Numbered from the stretch's first letter, positions 1-8,394 are shown. The stretch is DNA of 41,526 nucleotides from Candidatus Omnitrophota bacterium (GCA_023247275.1 JAHFGT010000015.1:1-41526), one strand, 5' to 3'. Made by a program: numbers and translations. Notes: a model not told the origin generated them from the letters alone.

Positions 1-290
1 GCCAGATCCTCGAGCGGGCGAAGATGACGATGTCGATTGAAGTCAACTTCTCCGGTCAGATCGTCAAGCTGATCCGAATGGAGACCGGGATCGCGATTCA
101 GCACCACCTGCGCAAATACGACGGCGAGCCGTTTGAGCCCAAGCAGGTGATCGACCAGGTCCGGGCGATCCTTCAGACCAAACCGAAGCAGTCGGTGGTC
201 GCGACGGTGGTCAGCGACGAAGGGGTGCCACCGGACTTCTCGCCGATCGAGACCCCGGCGCTGGGCGCTGAAGTCTCTCGGCAGCATTAA
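1..290 (+). CDS. korA: 2-oxoacid:ferredoxin oxidoreductase alpha subunit, C-terminal fragment
   Basis: Only the last 95 or so codons are in the window. The reading frame is open from base 3 and enters from upstream, so the ATG at 24 is internal. The visible tail has the pattern typical of the alpha-subunit C-terminus: a V-N-(F/Y)-S-G-Q stretch, then L-I-R-M-E-T-G and K-Y-D-G-E-P-F. The alpha subunit carries the pyrimidine-binding transketolase-like domain and pairs with the beta subunit to decarboxylate a 2-oxoacid (often 2-oxoglutarate), passing electrons to ferredoxin. The beta gene follows after 29 nt. The substrate cannot be told from this fragment. Confidence 0.9.
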   Translation, partial: QILERAKMTMSIEVNFSGQIVKLIRMETGIAIQHHLRKYDGEPFEPKQVIDQVRAILQTKPKQSVVATVVSDEGVPPDFSPIETPALGAEVSRQH

Positions 291-319
291 CTGACACTGA
301 CAGCAGGAGACAAGACGCT

Positions 320-1180
320 ATGGCACAGGTCAAGGAATATATCGGGAAGGTCAAGCCGGACTGGTGCCCAGGGTGCGGGGACTTCGCGGTCCTCAACGCG
401 CTCCAGCGAGCGCTGGCTGACCTGGATATCGCCCCGCACAACGTGCAAGTGGTGTCCGGGATTGGCTGTTCGTCCAACTTGCCTGGGTTCATCAACGCCT
501 ACGGGTTCCATGGGCTGCATGGCCGGTCGTTGCCTGTGGCCACCGGTGCTCGATTAGGCAACCATGATCTGACCGTGATCGCCACCGGCGGTGACGGCGA
601 CGGGTACGGAATCGGCGTCGGACACTTCGTCCACACCTGCCGTCGCAACGTCAACATGACCTACATCGTGATGGACAATCAAGTCTATGGGTTGACGACT
701 GGTCAGGCGTCGCCCACGACGGAGAAGGACATTGTGACCAAATCCACCCCGGAAGGCACGATTGAGATCGCGCTCAGCCCGATCGCGTTGGCGCTGACCT
801 GTGGCGCGACCTACGTGGCGCGCGGCTTCTCTGGCGACAACCTGCACTTGGCGCAGATGATCAAGGGCGCGATTGAACATAAAGGGTTCGCGTTGGTGGA
901 CGTGTTCTCGCCGTGCGTGACCTACAACAAGCACAACACCTATCCGTGGTTCCGCGAGCGGGTCTACAAGCTGGAAGATGAGAAGCACGACACCGCAGAT
1001 TTCCGCCTGGCGATGGAGAAAGCGTTCGAATGGGGTGCGCGGATCCCGTTAGGTCTCTTCTACAAGGTTGAGCGGCCGACCTACGAAGATGAAGAGCCAG
1101 CGCTGCGCAGCGGCACACCGCTGGCCAAGCAGCCGCTGCAGCGAACCGACCTGGCTGCGATCATGGAAGATTTCATTTAG
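320..1180 (+). CDS. korB: 2-oxoacid:ferredoxin oxidoreductase beta subunit
   Basis: This 286-residue protein has the usual length and layout of the TPP-binding beta subunit. CPGCGD at 16-21, the Cys in GIGCS (C50) and C199 are the expected 4Fe-4S ligands. The TPP/Mg signature is GDGDGYG at 91-97, with M-D-N at 118-120 followed by V-Y-G-L-T-T-G-Q. It forms the catalytic half of an enzyme that reversibly converts a 2-oxoacid plus CoA to acyl-CoA and CO2 with reduction of ferredoxin. It lies 29 nt after the alpha gene, with a purine-rich AGGAG ribosome site just upstream. A paralogue lies at 4342-5202. Which 2-oxoacid it uses (2-oxoglutarate is most likely for this subfamily) is inference. Confidence 0.93.
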   Translation: MAQVKEYIGKVKPDWCPGCGDFAVLNALQRALADLDIAPHNVQVVSGIGCSSNLPGFINAYGFHGLHGRSLPVATGARLGNHDLTVIATGGDGDGYGIGVGHFVHTCRRNVNMTYIVMDNQVYGLTTGQASPTTEKDIVTKSTPEGTIEIALSPIALALTCGATYVARGFSGDNLHLAQMIKGAIEHKGFALVDVFSPCVTYNKHNTYPWFRERVYKLEDEKHDTADFRLAMEKAFEWGARIPLGLFYKVERPTYEDEEPALRSGTPLAKQPLQRTDLAAIMEDFI

Positions 1181-1190
1181 GTCAGCCCGC

Positions 1191-1496
1191 ATGCCAACAC
1201 TGACGAAGGTGGCGACTAAAGCGGATATTCCGGCCGGGACCAGCAAGGTGGTTGAGCTCGACGGAAAGACCATCGCCGTGTTCAATTGCGACGGGCAATT
1301 CTATGCGATTGATAATACCTGCCGGCATCGGGGTGGGCCGCTCGGCGAGGGCAGCCTCTCCGGCACGACGGTGACCTGCCCATGGCATGGGTGGACCTAT
1401 GAGGTCCGGACCGGCGCGTGCGAGCTGAATCCGTCGATCGGCGTGCCGCGGTACGACGTTACCGTGCAGGGCGACGATATTCTGGTTGCTCTCTAA
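1191..1496 (+). CDS. Rieske-type [2Fe-2S] ferredoxin
   Basis: A 101-residue stand-alone Rieske domain. The two ligand boxes are C-R-H near residue 44 and C-P-W-H-G-W near residue 64, matching C-x-H...C-x-x-H, with the usual D-x-x-C-x-H-R-G-G-P-L context. It has no signal peptide or membrane anchor, so it should be a soluble electron carrier of the NirD/biphenyl-dioxygenase ferredoxin kind. I chose the ATG at 1191 because the longer frame upstream overlaps korB and adds no family sequence. It begins 10 nt after korB and sits between two ferredoxin oxidoreductases, suggesting it shuttles electrons for one of them; that role is inferred from position only. Confidence 0.9.
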   Translation: MPTLTKVATKADIPAGTSKVVELDGKTIAVFNCDGQFYAIDNTCRHRGGPLGEGSLSGTTVTCPWHGWTYEVRTGACELNPSIGVPRYDVTVQGDDILVAL

Positions 1497-1594
1497 CTGA
1501 CATTCGCGCGTTTGCGGGGTCACGCGTTGTCGCCGGTCAGGCCAGTGGGCGAGACGCACGCGCAAACGCGCAACGTCTTTGTACCCAACTGCCC

Positions 1595-2611
1595 ATGAAT
1601 CGTCATTGTGTCGCGTTGATGTCTGGCGGGCTTGATAGTGCGCTTGCCGCTCGGCTCATGCTCGAGCAGGACATCGTCGTCCACGGGCTGTACCTCTCCA
1701 TGAGTTGGGGGTGCTGTCAAAAAGACAAGGCGCAAGCCTCGGCTCGCCAGTTGGGAATCCCGTTGATGGTCCTCAGCGTTGGTGATGCCTACCTGGATGT
1801 GATCCGCCGGCCGAAATACGGCTATGGCAGCGGGATGAACCCCTGCGTCGACTGCCGGATCTACATGTTTCGAATTGCGAAACGGTACATGGAGGAGCTG
1901 GAAGCAGGGTTTGTGGTGACCGGAGAGGTGGTGGGTCAGCGACCCATGTCGCAGATGCGACGACCGCTGGACCTCATCGAAGCCGACAGCGGGCTAGAAG
2001 GGGTGTTGCTGCGGCCGCTCTCGGCTCAGTTGCTGGAGCCGACGCTGCCAGAGCTGTTGGGGGTGGTGGATCGGGCCCGATTACTGCGCGTCGCCGGCCG
2101 TTCCCGGCAAGAACAACTGGCGCTCGCCGCCGAGCGCGAGATCACCGAATTTAGCACGCCGGCCGGTGGGTGCTTGTTGACGGATGAGCAGTTCGCGAAG
2201 AAAACGCGCGATCTGTTTGCGCATGATGAGCGGCCGACGACGAAGGATATGGAGTTGCTCACGCTCGGGCGCCATTTTCGCGTCAGCCCGCACACCAAAG
2301 TGATCGTGGGTCGCAATGAGCTCGAGAACCTGCTGTTGGAAGGGCATGGGGACACGGGGTATACTTGTCTGCGACCCATGTTCGCCGGCCCGGCCGCGCT
2401 CATTGTGGGGGAATGCACCGACCAGGCCCAGCACGTGGCGATCCGATTGATTGTGCAGCATACCAAGGACGACAAGCTGCCAGAGCAGGCGATGGAATTC
2501 CGGGTGGCGCCTGCGTTGGTCGAGCGTGGAGCCACCCGTACAACGCTGCGGGTGGAGCGTCATGTCACCGAGTACGGTTCCAACGAACCCCTCCATGCCG
2601 TCAAACTCTAA
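1595..2611 (+). CDS. PP-loop ATP pyrophosphatase, tRNA thiolase-like
   Basis: A 338-residue protein with the N-type ATP-pyrophosphatase P-loop S-G-G-L-D-S at 10-15, then C-C at 40-41, a C-V-D-C pair at 84-87 and a further Cys in P-A-G-G-C about 100 residues later. This combination resembles the MnmA/ThiI/TtuA enzymes that adenylate and thiolate tRNA. The C-terminal 120 residues (R-N-E-L-E-N-L-L and G-x-T-G-Y-T-C-L-R-P) resemble the NFACT-R_2/DUF814 module seen fused to such domains in anaerobes. The start at ATG 1595 places the P-loop at the very N-terminus as expected. The tRNA position or other target is unknown. The next gene's start overlaps its last 17 nt. Confidence 0.75.
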   Translation: MNRHCVALMSGGLDSALAARLMLEQDIVVHGLYLSMSWGCCQKDKAQASARQLGIPLMVLSVGDAYLDVIRRPKYGYGSGMNPCVDCRIYMFRIAKRYMEELEAGFVVTGEVVGQRPMSQMRRPLDLIEADSGLEGVLLRPLSAQLLEPTLPELLGVVDRARLLRVAGRSRQEQLALAAEREITEFSTPAGGCLLTDEQFAKKTRDLFAHDERPTTKDMELLTLGRHFRVSPHTKVIVGRNELENLLLEGHGDTGYTCLRPMFAGPAALIVGECTDQAQHVAIRLIVQHTKDDKLPEQAMEFRVAPALVERGATRTTLRVERHVTEYGSNEPLHAVKL

Positions 2612-4388
2612 TTCCAATCATCGGGACGTGGACTACGTGTTCCGCGTTGGGGGCGAGGGCGGTGAAGGGGTGATCAGCACCGGCGAGATGCTGACCCAAA
2701 CCTTGGCCAGGGCCGGGTATGACATCTACACCTTTCGCACCTACCCGGCGGAGATCAAGGGCGGGCATGCGAACTATCAAGTGCGGGCTTCGGGCAAGGT
2801 GTTGTTGTCGTATGGCGCGGCGGTCGATGTGTTGTTGGCGTTCAACCAGGAAGCGTATGACAAGCACATCGGGGATGTCCGAGCTGGCGGGGTCGTGCTC
2901 TATGATTCGGACAGTTTTACCGCGGCGGCGCGCGAGTCTTTGATCTACTATCCGGTGCCGCTGACATCGCTGGCTACTGAAAAGATCGGCGTGAAACTGA
3001 CGAAGAATATCGTCGCACTCGGCGTGTTAGGGCAACTGTTCGATATCCCGCTGCCCACGTTTGAGCATCTGCTCAAGGAGCGGTTTGGGCGCAAGGGCGA
3101 AACGGTCGTGCAGAAAAACCTGCAAGCGTTGCACGTTGGGGCTGAGTACATCGCACACCAGCGCAAGCAGGACGCGATTCTGCTTGGCCCTGGGCCACGA
3201 CAAACCAAGAGCCTGATCTTGTCAGGGAACGAATCGTTGTGCCTTGGCGCCATCGCTGTCGGTTGCCGGGTATATGCTGGCTATCCGATCACGCCGGCCT
3301 CGGATATCATGGAATTCTTGGCGAAGGAGTTGCCAAAGCTCGGCGGCTTCGTAGTACAGACCGAGGATGAGATCGCGGCGATTGGCGCGGTGCTGGGCGC
3401 GTCGTTTGCTGGGGCAAAGGCGATGACCGCGACCTCTGGCCCCGGCTTTTCATTGATGACCGAGATGATGGGGTTAGGGGTCGTGGCGGAGATTCCAGCG
3501 GTTATCGTGAATGTCCAGCGGGTGGGTCCATCGACCGGCATGCCGACGAAGACCGAGCAAGGTGATCTGTACCTCGCCTGCTATGGCGGTCATGGCAACT
3601 GCCCGCGCATCGTGATGGCGCTGACCAGCGTCGAAGACTGCTTCTACGGCATCATGCGTGCCTTCAATATGGCTGAACAGTTTCAGTTGCCGGTTGTGGT
3701 GCTGTCGGATGCCTCGCTCGGACATCGCAAGGCGACGGTACCGGTCCCTGATTTATCCCGCGTACCGGTGATCGAGCGGCGCAAGCCTTCGCTGGAAGAG
3801 CTCGTGAATTACAAACGGTACCAGTATACGCCGGAGCATGTGTCGCCCATGTCGGTGCCTGGGGTCAGCGGCGGCGGCTACATTGCCGAAGGGCTGGAGC
3901 ATGACGAGACCGGGTATCCTGCGGCATCCAACCACGAGAACCATTTGCGCGCCACGAACAAACGGTACGGAAAATTTCACGCCGTCGAGCAGATGGCCAA
4001 TGAGCTGACTCGGATCTATGGCGAGCCGCATCCAGAGATCGGGATTATCGGTTGGGGCTCAACCGAAGGCGTGATCCGCGAAGCGGTGCAACTCGCACAG
4101 GAGAAAGGATATTCGGTCGGCGCCCTGCATCCAAAAATCCTCTACCCGCAACCATTGGCAAAGCTGACGGAGTTTCTGCAAGGGACCAAAGCGGTGATCA
4201 TCCCTGAAGTCAATTACAGTGGCCAGTTCGCCACGCTGTTGCGCAAGCGGTTTGCGTATGATTTCGTGCAGCTGAATAAGTGCATTGGCCTGCCGTTTAC
4301 GCCGAAAGAAATTCTCGACAAGATCGAGGAGGTGGCTGCTCATGTCCACAGCGGTCGACGCTCAAGCGCCTACGCCGCAAAGTTATAA
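2595..4388 (+). CDS. 2-oxoacid:acceptor oxidoreductase, fused gamma-alpha subunit
   Basis: A 597-residue fusion. Residues about 14-200 are the gamma (catalytic-domain) subunit, with R-V-G-G-E-G-G-E-G near the start and Y-P-A-E-I-K-G-G-H-A-N-Y-Q-V-R around 50-64. From about residue 210 onward it is the alpha subunit, with A-G-Y-P-I-T-P-A-S and T-S-G-P-G-F-S-L-M motifs, followed by transketolase domain II and the family C-terminus (V-N-Y-S-G-Q). Gamma-alpha fusion is known in KorA-type enzymes of several anaerobes and of rTCA or acetyl-CoA metabolism. ATG 2595 overlaps the preceding stop by 17 nt. The beta gene follows with a 47-nt overlap, so the two subunits are almost certainly translationally coupled. 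Confidence 0.93.
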   Translation: MPSNSNSNHRDVDYVFRVGGEGGEGVISTGEMLTQTLARAGYDIYTFRTYPAEIKGGHANYQVRASGKVLLSYGAAVDVLLAFNQEAYDKHIGDVRAGGVVLYDSDSFTAAARESLIYYPVPLTSLATEKIGVKLTKNIVALGVLGQLFDIPLPTFEHLLKERFGRKGETVVQKNLQALHVGAEYIAHQRKQDAILLGPGPRQTKSLILSGNESLCLGAIAVGCRVYAGYPITPASDIMEFLAKELPKLGGFVVQTEDEIAAIGAVLGASFAGAKAMTATSGPGFSLMTEMMGLGVVAEIPAVIVNVQRVGPSTGMPTKTEQGDLYLACYGGHGNCPRIVMALTSVEDCFYGIMRAFNMAEQFQLPVVVLSDASLGHRKATVPVPDLSRVPVIERRKPSLEELVNYKRYQYTPEHVSPMSVPGVSGGGYIAEGLEHDETGYPAASNHENHLRATNKRYGKFHAVEQMANELTRIYGEPHPEIGIIGWGSTEGVIREAVQLAQEKGYSVGALHPKILYPQPLAKLTEFLQGTKAVIIPEVNYSGQFATLLRKRFAYDFVQLNKCIGLPFTPKEILDKIEEVAAHVHSGRRSSAYAAKL

Positions 4389-5202
4389 GACCGACGAACA
4401 TCCCATCTGGTGTCCAGGGTGCGGGGATTTCGGTGTGCTGGATTCCCTCTATAAGTCGCTGGCCGGGGCCAAGGTCGATCCGAAGAACCTGGTCGTGGTG
4501 TCTGGGATTGGATGTTCAGGACGAACACCAGGGTTCATCAAATCCTACGGATTCCATAGTGTGCACGGACGCGTGCTCCCGGTGGCCCTTGGCGTGAAGC
4601 TGGCGAATCCCAGCCTGACCGTGATCGGGGTCGGCGGGGATGGTGATGGCTTCGCGATCGGCGGGGGTCATATTCCTCATGCGGCCAGACGCAATATGGA
4701 TATGACGTACATCATCATGGACAACTCCACGTATGGGTTGACCAAGGGACAGTATTCACCGACGTCGCCGGTTGGGTTCCAGGCTGGGTCAACCCCCTAC
4801 GGCAATATCGAGCAACCGCTCAATCCGATTGCGATGTTGATTTCGTACGGGGCGAGCTTCGTCGGGCAAGGGTACTCAGGTAAACCACGCGAGCTCGCTG
4901 ACCTCATCAGCCGCGCGATGGCCCACCCAGGGTTTGCGTTTGTGAATGTGATTAGCCCCTGCATCACCTTCTATAATACGTATAAGGCGATCCCTCCTCG
5001 GCTGACCGAACTCCCAGCAGACCATGATCCGAGCGATCAGGCCAAGGCCTTTGCGCTGGCGTTACACACCGATCGGCTGCCGCTTGGGGTGTTTTATCAG
5101 AGTCGTCGGCCGACGTTTGAGGAAGGGGTGGCCGAGGTGATCAAGAAGGCCCAAGCCTCTGGTCGTCCGCGGCTCGAAGAAATTTTCGCCGAATTTTCGT
5201 GA
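4342..5202 (+). CDS. 2-oxoacid:ferredoxin oxidoreductase beta subunit (second copy)
   Basis: A 286-residue paralogue of the protein at 320-1180. It keeps CPGCGDF at 24-30, GIGCSG around 55-60, GDGDGF at 99-104, M-D-N near 126-128 and Y-G-L-T-K-G-Q-Y. I chose ATG 4342 because it has a strong GGAGGTGG ribosome site 8-17 nt upstream, inside the fused alpha gene. The longer reading frame would add a basic stretch foreign to the family. Together with 2595-4388 it makes a complete oxidoreductase. The two beta subunits differ mainly after the TPP motif, so they probably serve different partners or substrates. Confidence 0.93.
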   Translation: MSTAVDAQAPTPQSYKTDEHPIWCPGCGDFGVLDSLYKSLAGAKVDPKNLVVVSGIGCSGRTPGFIKSYGFHSVHGRVLPVALGVKLANPSLTVIGVGGDGDGFAIGGGHIPHAARRNMDMTYIIMDNSTYGLTKGQYSPTSPVGFQAGSTPYGNIEQPLNPIAMLISYGASFVGQGYSGKPRELADLISRAMAHPGFAFVNVISPCITFYNTYKAIPPRLTELPADHDPSDQAKAFALALHTDRLPLGVFYQSRRPTFEEGVAEVIKKAQASGRPRLEEIFAEFS

Positions 5203-5276
5203 ACCGGCTTCTCTCACGTGACGACACCTTCCCACACAGCGCCGAGGCGACCCGTCAAGCGCTCCGGGGTGCTGAG

Positions 5277-6680
5277 ATGAAGACCCGCCAAGAACGCGAT
5301 TCGCTCGGCACCACATCGGTGCCGGCTGCCGTGTACTACGGAATCCAGACACACCGCGCGGTTGAAAACTTCCCGATCAGCGGGCTGCGGTTGCAGCCAG
5401 AGATGATACGGGCCTATGCGCTGATCAAGAAAGCTGCCGCGGTCGCCAACCGCAGCCTGGGGGGGTTGCCGCCACGGCTCGCGACGGCGATGATCCGCAG
5501 TTGTGACGAGGTGCTGGCTGGAGCGTTTGATGACCAGTTCGTCGTGGACGTGTACCAGGCCGGCGCTGGCACGTCCCTCAATATGAATATCAATGAGGTG
5601 GTCGCGAATCGAGCCAACGAGCTGTTGGGGGCCCGTCGAGGCAGCTACAAGTATATTCGGCCCAACGACCACGTGAACATGGCCCAATCGACGAATGACA
5701 CGTACCCAACCGCCATGCGGCTTGCGGCCTTGATGATTCTGCCGGCGCTTTCAGACGCCATGCGCCAACTTGAACGATCGCTGCAGCGCAAGGCCAGGGC
5801 GTTTCTCAGAATCGTCAAGTCCGGCCGGACGCATCTGCAGGATGCGGTGCCGGTTCGACTCGGACGCGAATTCGGCGCGTACGCGCTGGCGGTGAGAAAA
5901 GCCGGTCAGCACATCGAGCAGACCGCCGGGTTGCTGGTCGAGTTGAATCTGGGTGGCACAGCGGTCGGCACCGGGATGAACGCGCCTCCTCGGTATCGTC
6001 GATTGGCCATCCACGCGCTTCGGCAGTGGACCCGGTTGCCCTTGCGACCGGCTGAAGATCTGATGGAGCGCACACAGAGCCTTGGGGATTTCGCGCGTGT
6101 CTCGGGCAGTTTGCGGGTCTACGCGCTGGAGTTGATTCGGATCGCCAATGACCTGCGACTGATGGCCTCAGGGCCGAACACCGGACTGGGGGAGATTGAC
6201 CTGCCGGCTGTGCAGCCAGGCTCTTCGATCATGCCAGGGAAGGTCAATCCGGTGATGGCGGAGATGGTGGATATGGTCGGGTTCCAAGTCCTCGGCCATG
6301 ATTCGACCGTCGCCTACGCCACGCAGGCCGGCCAGCTCGAGCTCAATGTGATGATGCCGGTGGTGGCCTACAACCTGTTGCAGGCGATGCATCTGCTGGC
6401 ATCAGCCAGCCGGGTCTTCGCGGCAAAATGTATCGACGGGATCATGGCCCATCCAGCGCGGTGCGAATCGTTTGCGCATCGCAGCCTGGCGCTGGTGACC
6501 GCGCTGAATACGCAGATCGGCTATTTGCAGGCAGCCAAGGTGGCCAAGGAGTCGCTCGCCAGCGGCAAGTCGATTCAGGAGCTTGTCGTCCAGCACGGTT
6601 TGATGGATTCTGCAACAGCCAAACGGTTGCTGGATCCCTATCGGCTGAGCAGGCCTGCGCGACCAGCCGCGCGTCGGTGA
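5277..6680 (+). CDS. aspA: Aspartate ammonia-lyase
   Basis: A 467-residue aspartase/fumarase-superfamily lyase that interconverts L-aspartate with fumarate and ammonia. The superfamily signature G-S-S-I-M-P-G-K-V-N-P is at 315-325, with T-N-D at 139-141 and G-R-T-H-L-Q-D at 183-189. The N-terminus (E-R-D-S-L-G...V-P-A...Y-Y-G-I-Q-T-x-R-A-V-E-N-F-P-I-S-G) is that of aspartases rather than class II fumarases. ATG 5277 starts exactly where family members start; the in-frame extension upstream (from 5199) overlaps the preceding gene and looks unrelated. It follows the second oxidoreductase by 74 nt and may feed nitrogen or fumarate into the same network. Only substrate specificity within the superfamily is uncertain. 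Confidence 0.88.
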   Translation: MKTRQERDSLGTTSVPAAVYYGIQTHRAVENFPISGLRLQPEMIRAYALIKKAAAVANRSLGGLPPRLATAMIRSCDEVLAGAFDDQFVVDVYQAGAGTSLNMNINEVVANRANELLGARRGSYKYIRPNDHVNMAQSTNDTYPTAMRLAALMILPALSDAMRQLERSLQRKARAFLRIVKSGRTHLQDAVPVRLGREFGAYALAVRKAGQHIEQTAGLLVELNLGGTAVGTGMNAPPRYRRLAIHALRQWTRLPLRPAEDLMERTQSLGDFARVSGSLRVYALELIRIANDLRLMASGPNTGLGEIDLPAVQPGSSIMPGKVNPVMAEMVDMVGFQVLGHDSTVAYATQAGQLELNVMMPVVAYNLLQAMHLLASASRVFAAKCIDGIMAHPARCESFAHRSLALVTALNTQIGYLQAAKVAKESLASGKSIQELVVQHGLMDSATAKRLLDPYRLSRPARPAARR

Positions 6681-6966
6681 TCCCACCACCTGCTGGTGAC
6701 CGCCGACAGCGGTCAGGAACGTTGTCAGAGTCGCCGATTCGCAGTTCGACCAGCTTCTCTCGGCTTGGCCGGTGCACGTTCCCGGCGCGCGACCCAGTCG
6801 TCGCGAGCGGGCGCGCCGCCAGCAGGTGGTTGGGATGATCTCACCACCTGCTTTCGCCGCCAGAGAGGATTTCAACACCAGCCGGCGAAAAGGCCGCTGG
6901 TATGCCGCGGATTCTTAGAGAGCCAGCAGCCGGCCTTCGGCCAGCCAGCAGGTGGTGGGATGATCC
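6680..6966. repeat. Cluster of inverted CAGCAGGTGGTGGGAT repeats
   Basis: A roughly 20-nt sequence with core CAGCAGGTGGTGGGATGAT occurs at 6945-6966 and, with one extra T, at 6819-6840. Its reverse complement is at 6680-6696, beginning at the last base of the aspA stop codon, and a short reverse copy is at 6843-6851. The 6822-6830 and 6843-6851 copies form a 9-bp stem. Between them lie further GC-rich hairpins around 6878-6902 and 6925-6945 (GGCC-TTC-GGCC). This looks like a decayed REP or other intergenic palindromic element and may end aspA transcription, although there is no T-tract. Confidence 0.6.
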
Positions 6967-6969
6967 GGA

Positions 6970-6998
6970 TTGCCTATCCCCGCTTGCCATGTTACAAT
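6970..6998 (+). promoter_or_regulatory. Predicted sigma70 promoter with extended -10
   Basis: TTGCCT (6970-6975), a 17-nt spacer, and TACAAT (6993-6998) preceded by TG one base away, giving an extended -10. This is one of the best promoters in the window and sits just after the repeat cluster. It could drive a leader RNA in 7005-7295 and/or the tRNA cluster that begins at 7388. Confidence 0.55.
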
Positions 6999-7387
6999 TT
7001 TTCAGCCACTAGGACGCTTCCCTCTCGCTTCCAACTGACTGGTCCAACTCCTCGCTGACCAAGCGGTTGTGTCGGTCGCTGTTTTGAATGGTGAAGGGCA
7101 AGCGAACGAATTCAGCACGACGAAAGCCTTCACGCTTTCAGAATTCGCACAGCCGGGTCAGCGTGGGGAGCGACTATTGTTTGTGTCTCTTTTTAGCGGT
7201 GGTTGTTCTTGATGGGAAGGGAGTTGAGCGACGGCTGCCATCGCCTACACATCTGCGGCCGTCCGCGAAGAGGGAAACCTGGGTTTCCCTCTTCGGGAGC
7301 TGTGCACGCTGCTTAGGCTCCCGCATGCTGTATGACGAACACTTCACGGTGACAGATCCGCACGCCGGGTTGAGCGTGCAGAGCGAC
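6999..7387 (+). other. Non-coding stretch with structured segments
   Basis: I see no convincing protein gene between aspA and the first tRNA. The longest frame (7088-7471) runs into tRNA-Arg and resembles no family. There is visible structure: a hairpin around 7116-7149 with a CGAATTC/GAATTCG outer stem and a GAAAGC/GCTTTC inner stem, and the perfect stem at 7266-7295. With a strong promoter just upstream, a small RNA is possible. It does not match RNase P, tmRNA or SRP motifs that I can recognise. Confidence 0.35.
7266..7295 (+). terminator. Perfect 13-bp hairpin, terminator-like
   Basis: CGAAGAGGGAAAC pairs exactly with GTTTCCCTCTTCG across a CTGG loop. There is no T-tract after it, so it is either a processing or stability hairpin ahead of the tRNA cluster or a weak terminator for a transcript started at about 7005. 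Confidence 0.4.
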
Positions 7388-7461
7388 GCGCCCGTAGCTC
7401 ACTTGGATAGAGCGCTTGGCTTCGAACCAAGAGGCAGCAGGTTCGAATCCTGCCGGGCGCG
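7388..7461 (+). tRNA. tRNA-Arg (TCG anticodon)
   Basis: A 74-nt cloverleaf. The acceptor stem is GCGCCCG/CGGGCGC with discriminator G, the D-arm is GCTC...GAGC, and the anticodon stem CTTGG/CCAAG encloses loop CTTCGAA, so the anticodon is UCG (Arg, CGA). The T-arm contains GTTCGAATC. The 3' CCA is not encoded. It is the first of four tRNA genes in a row. Confidence 0.93.
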
Positions 7462-7530
7462 CGGTTCTTAACAATTACGATAGGGTCGAAGACCGAGCGC
7501 CCACCGTGCTCGGTATTCCGGAACACGCTG

Positions 7531-7603
<73 letters not shown>

Positions 7604-7677
7604 TTTGATTTGATGATCACCTCGTCATCGGGATGTAGATGGTCAGGCTGGCAAGCGCGTCCCGTCACCAGAGAATT

Positions 7678-7759
7678 GGGCGAGTGGCGAAATTGGAAGA
7701 CGCGCAGGCCTTAGGAGCCTGTCCCGCAAGGGGTGGAGGTTCAAATCCTCTCTCGCCCA
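7678..7759 (+). tRNA. tRNA-Leu (TAG anticodon)
   Basis: An 82-nt class II tRNA with acceptor GGGCGAG/CTCGCCC and a long variable arm. Anticodon stem CAGGC/GCCTG encloses loop CTTAGGA, so the anticodon is UAG (Leu, CUA). The T-arm contains GGTTCAAATCC. CCA is not encoded. Confidence 0.93.
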
Positions 7760-7786
7760 TGCTTCGTGGTCCAAGATCGATTGCAC

Positions 7787-7861
7787 GCGGGTGTAGCTCA
7801 GGGGTAGAGCATCACGTTGCCAACGTGAGGGTCGTGGGTTCAAATCCCATCACCCGCTCCA
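7787..7861 (+). tRNA. tRNA-Gly (GCC anticodon)
   Basis: Acceptor GCGGGTG/CACCCGC, anticodon stem TCACG/CGTGA, loop TTGCCAA, so the anticodon is GCC (Gly, GGC). The discriminator T is followed by an encoded CCA at 7859-7861, unlike the other three tRNAs here. It ends 58 nt before the PTS IIA gene. Confidence 0.93.
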
Positions 7862-7918
7862 GTATTCTTTCAGAAGAGTCTTTGACGGCATAAGGGGGAG
7901 GATGAGGATGGTGAACGG

Positions 7919-8389
7919 ATGAGCGGCATGGGATTTCTGGACGAGCGGGCAGTGACCGCTGACCTTAAGGCGCAAAAGAAAGAGGACATTATTGAAGAGC
8001 TTGTCCGGCTGCTCGTGCACGCCGGCGCGATTAAAGATCGGGATGTGAGTCGGCTGGTCCAGATTCTGCTCCGACGCGAATCGCTAGGATCCACCGGGAT
8101 CGGACAGGGCGTGGCGATCCCGCATGGGAAAACTGATTGTGTCGCCAAGCTGGTGGCGGCCTTCGGGGTGTCACACACCGGAGTCAACTTTGATTCACTG
8201 GACGGAGAACCGGCCTACCTCTTTTTCCTCCTGGTTGCGCCTGAAGATTCGGCTGGCCCGCATCTCAAGGCCTTAGCCCGAATCTCTCGCCTGCTCAAGG
8301 ACAAACACTTTCGTGACAGCCTGCGCGTCGCGAAAGATGACCGGACGCTCATCAAGATCATTCGCGATGAGGACGAGCATCGACACTGA
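7919..8389 (+). CDS. PTS EIIA, fructose/mannitol (PtsN-like) family
   Basis: A 156-residue cytoplasmic IIA domain. The phosphorylatable histidine is H69 in G-V-A-I-P-H-G-K-T, and the L-G-S-T-G-I-G-Q-G context is that of PtsN and fructose IIA proteins. No IIB or IIC domain is attached or nearby, so this is more likely a regulatory than a sugar-transport IIA. The start at 7919 overlaps (ATGA) a tiny six-codon frame beginning at 7902, right behind a GGGGGAGG site; that leader peptide may couple initiation or be coincidence. HPr and enzyme I, its phosphate donors, lie at 11768-13800 in the same run of genes. Confidence 0.88.
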   Translation: MSGMGFLDERAVTADLKAQKKEDIIEELVRLLVHAGAIKDRDVSRLVQILLRRESLGSTGIGQGVAIPHGKTDCVAKLVAAFGVSHTGVNFDSLDGEPAYLFFLLVAPEDSAGPHLKALARISRLLKDKHFRDSLRVAKDDRTLIKIIRDEDEHRH

Positions 8390-8394
8390 GTGTG

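Noticed and set aside
7088..7471. 127-codon open frame before and through tRNA-Arg
   Set aside because: It runs across a certain tRNA gene, has no ribosome site or family resemblance, and its composition is that of the surrounding repeat-rich DNA.
7639..7893. Open frame spanning tRNA-Leu and tRNA-Gly
   Set aside because: Its sequence is just translated tRNA genes.
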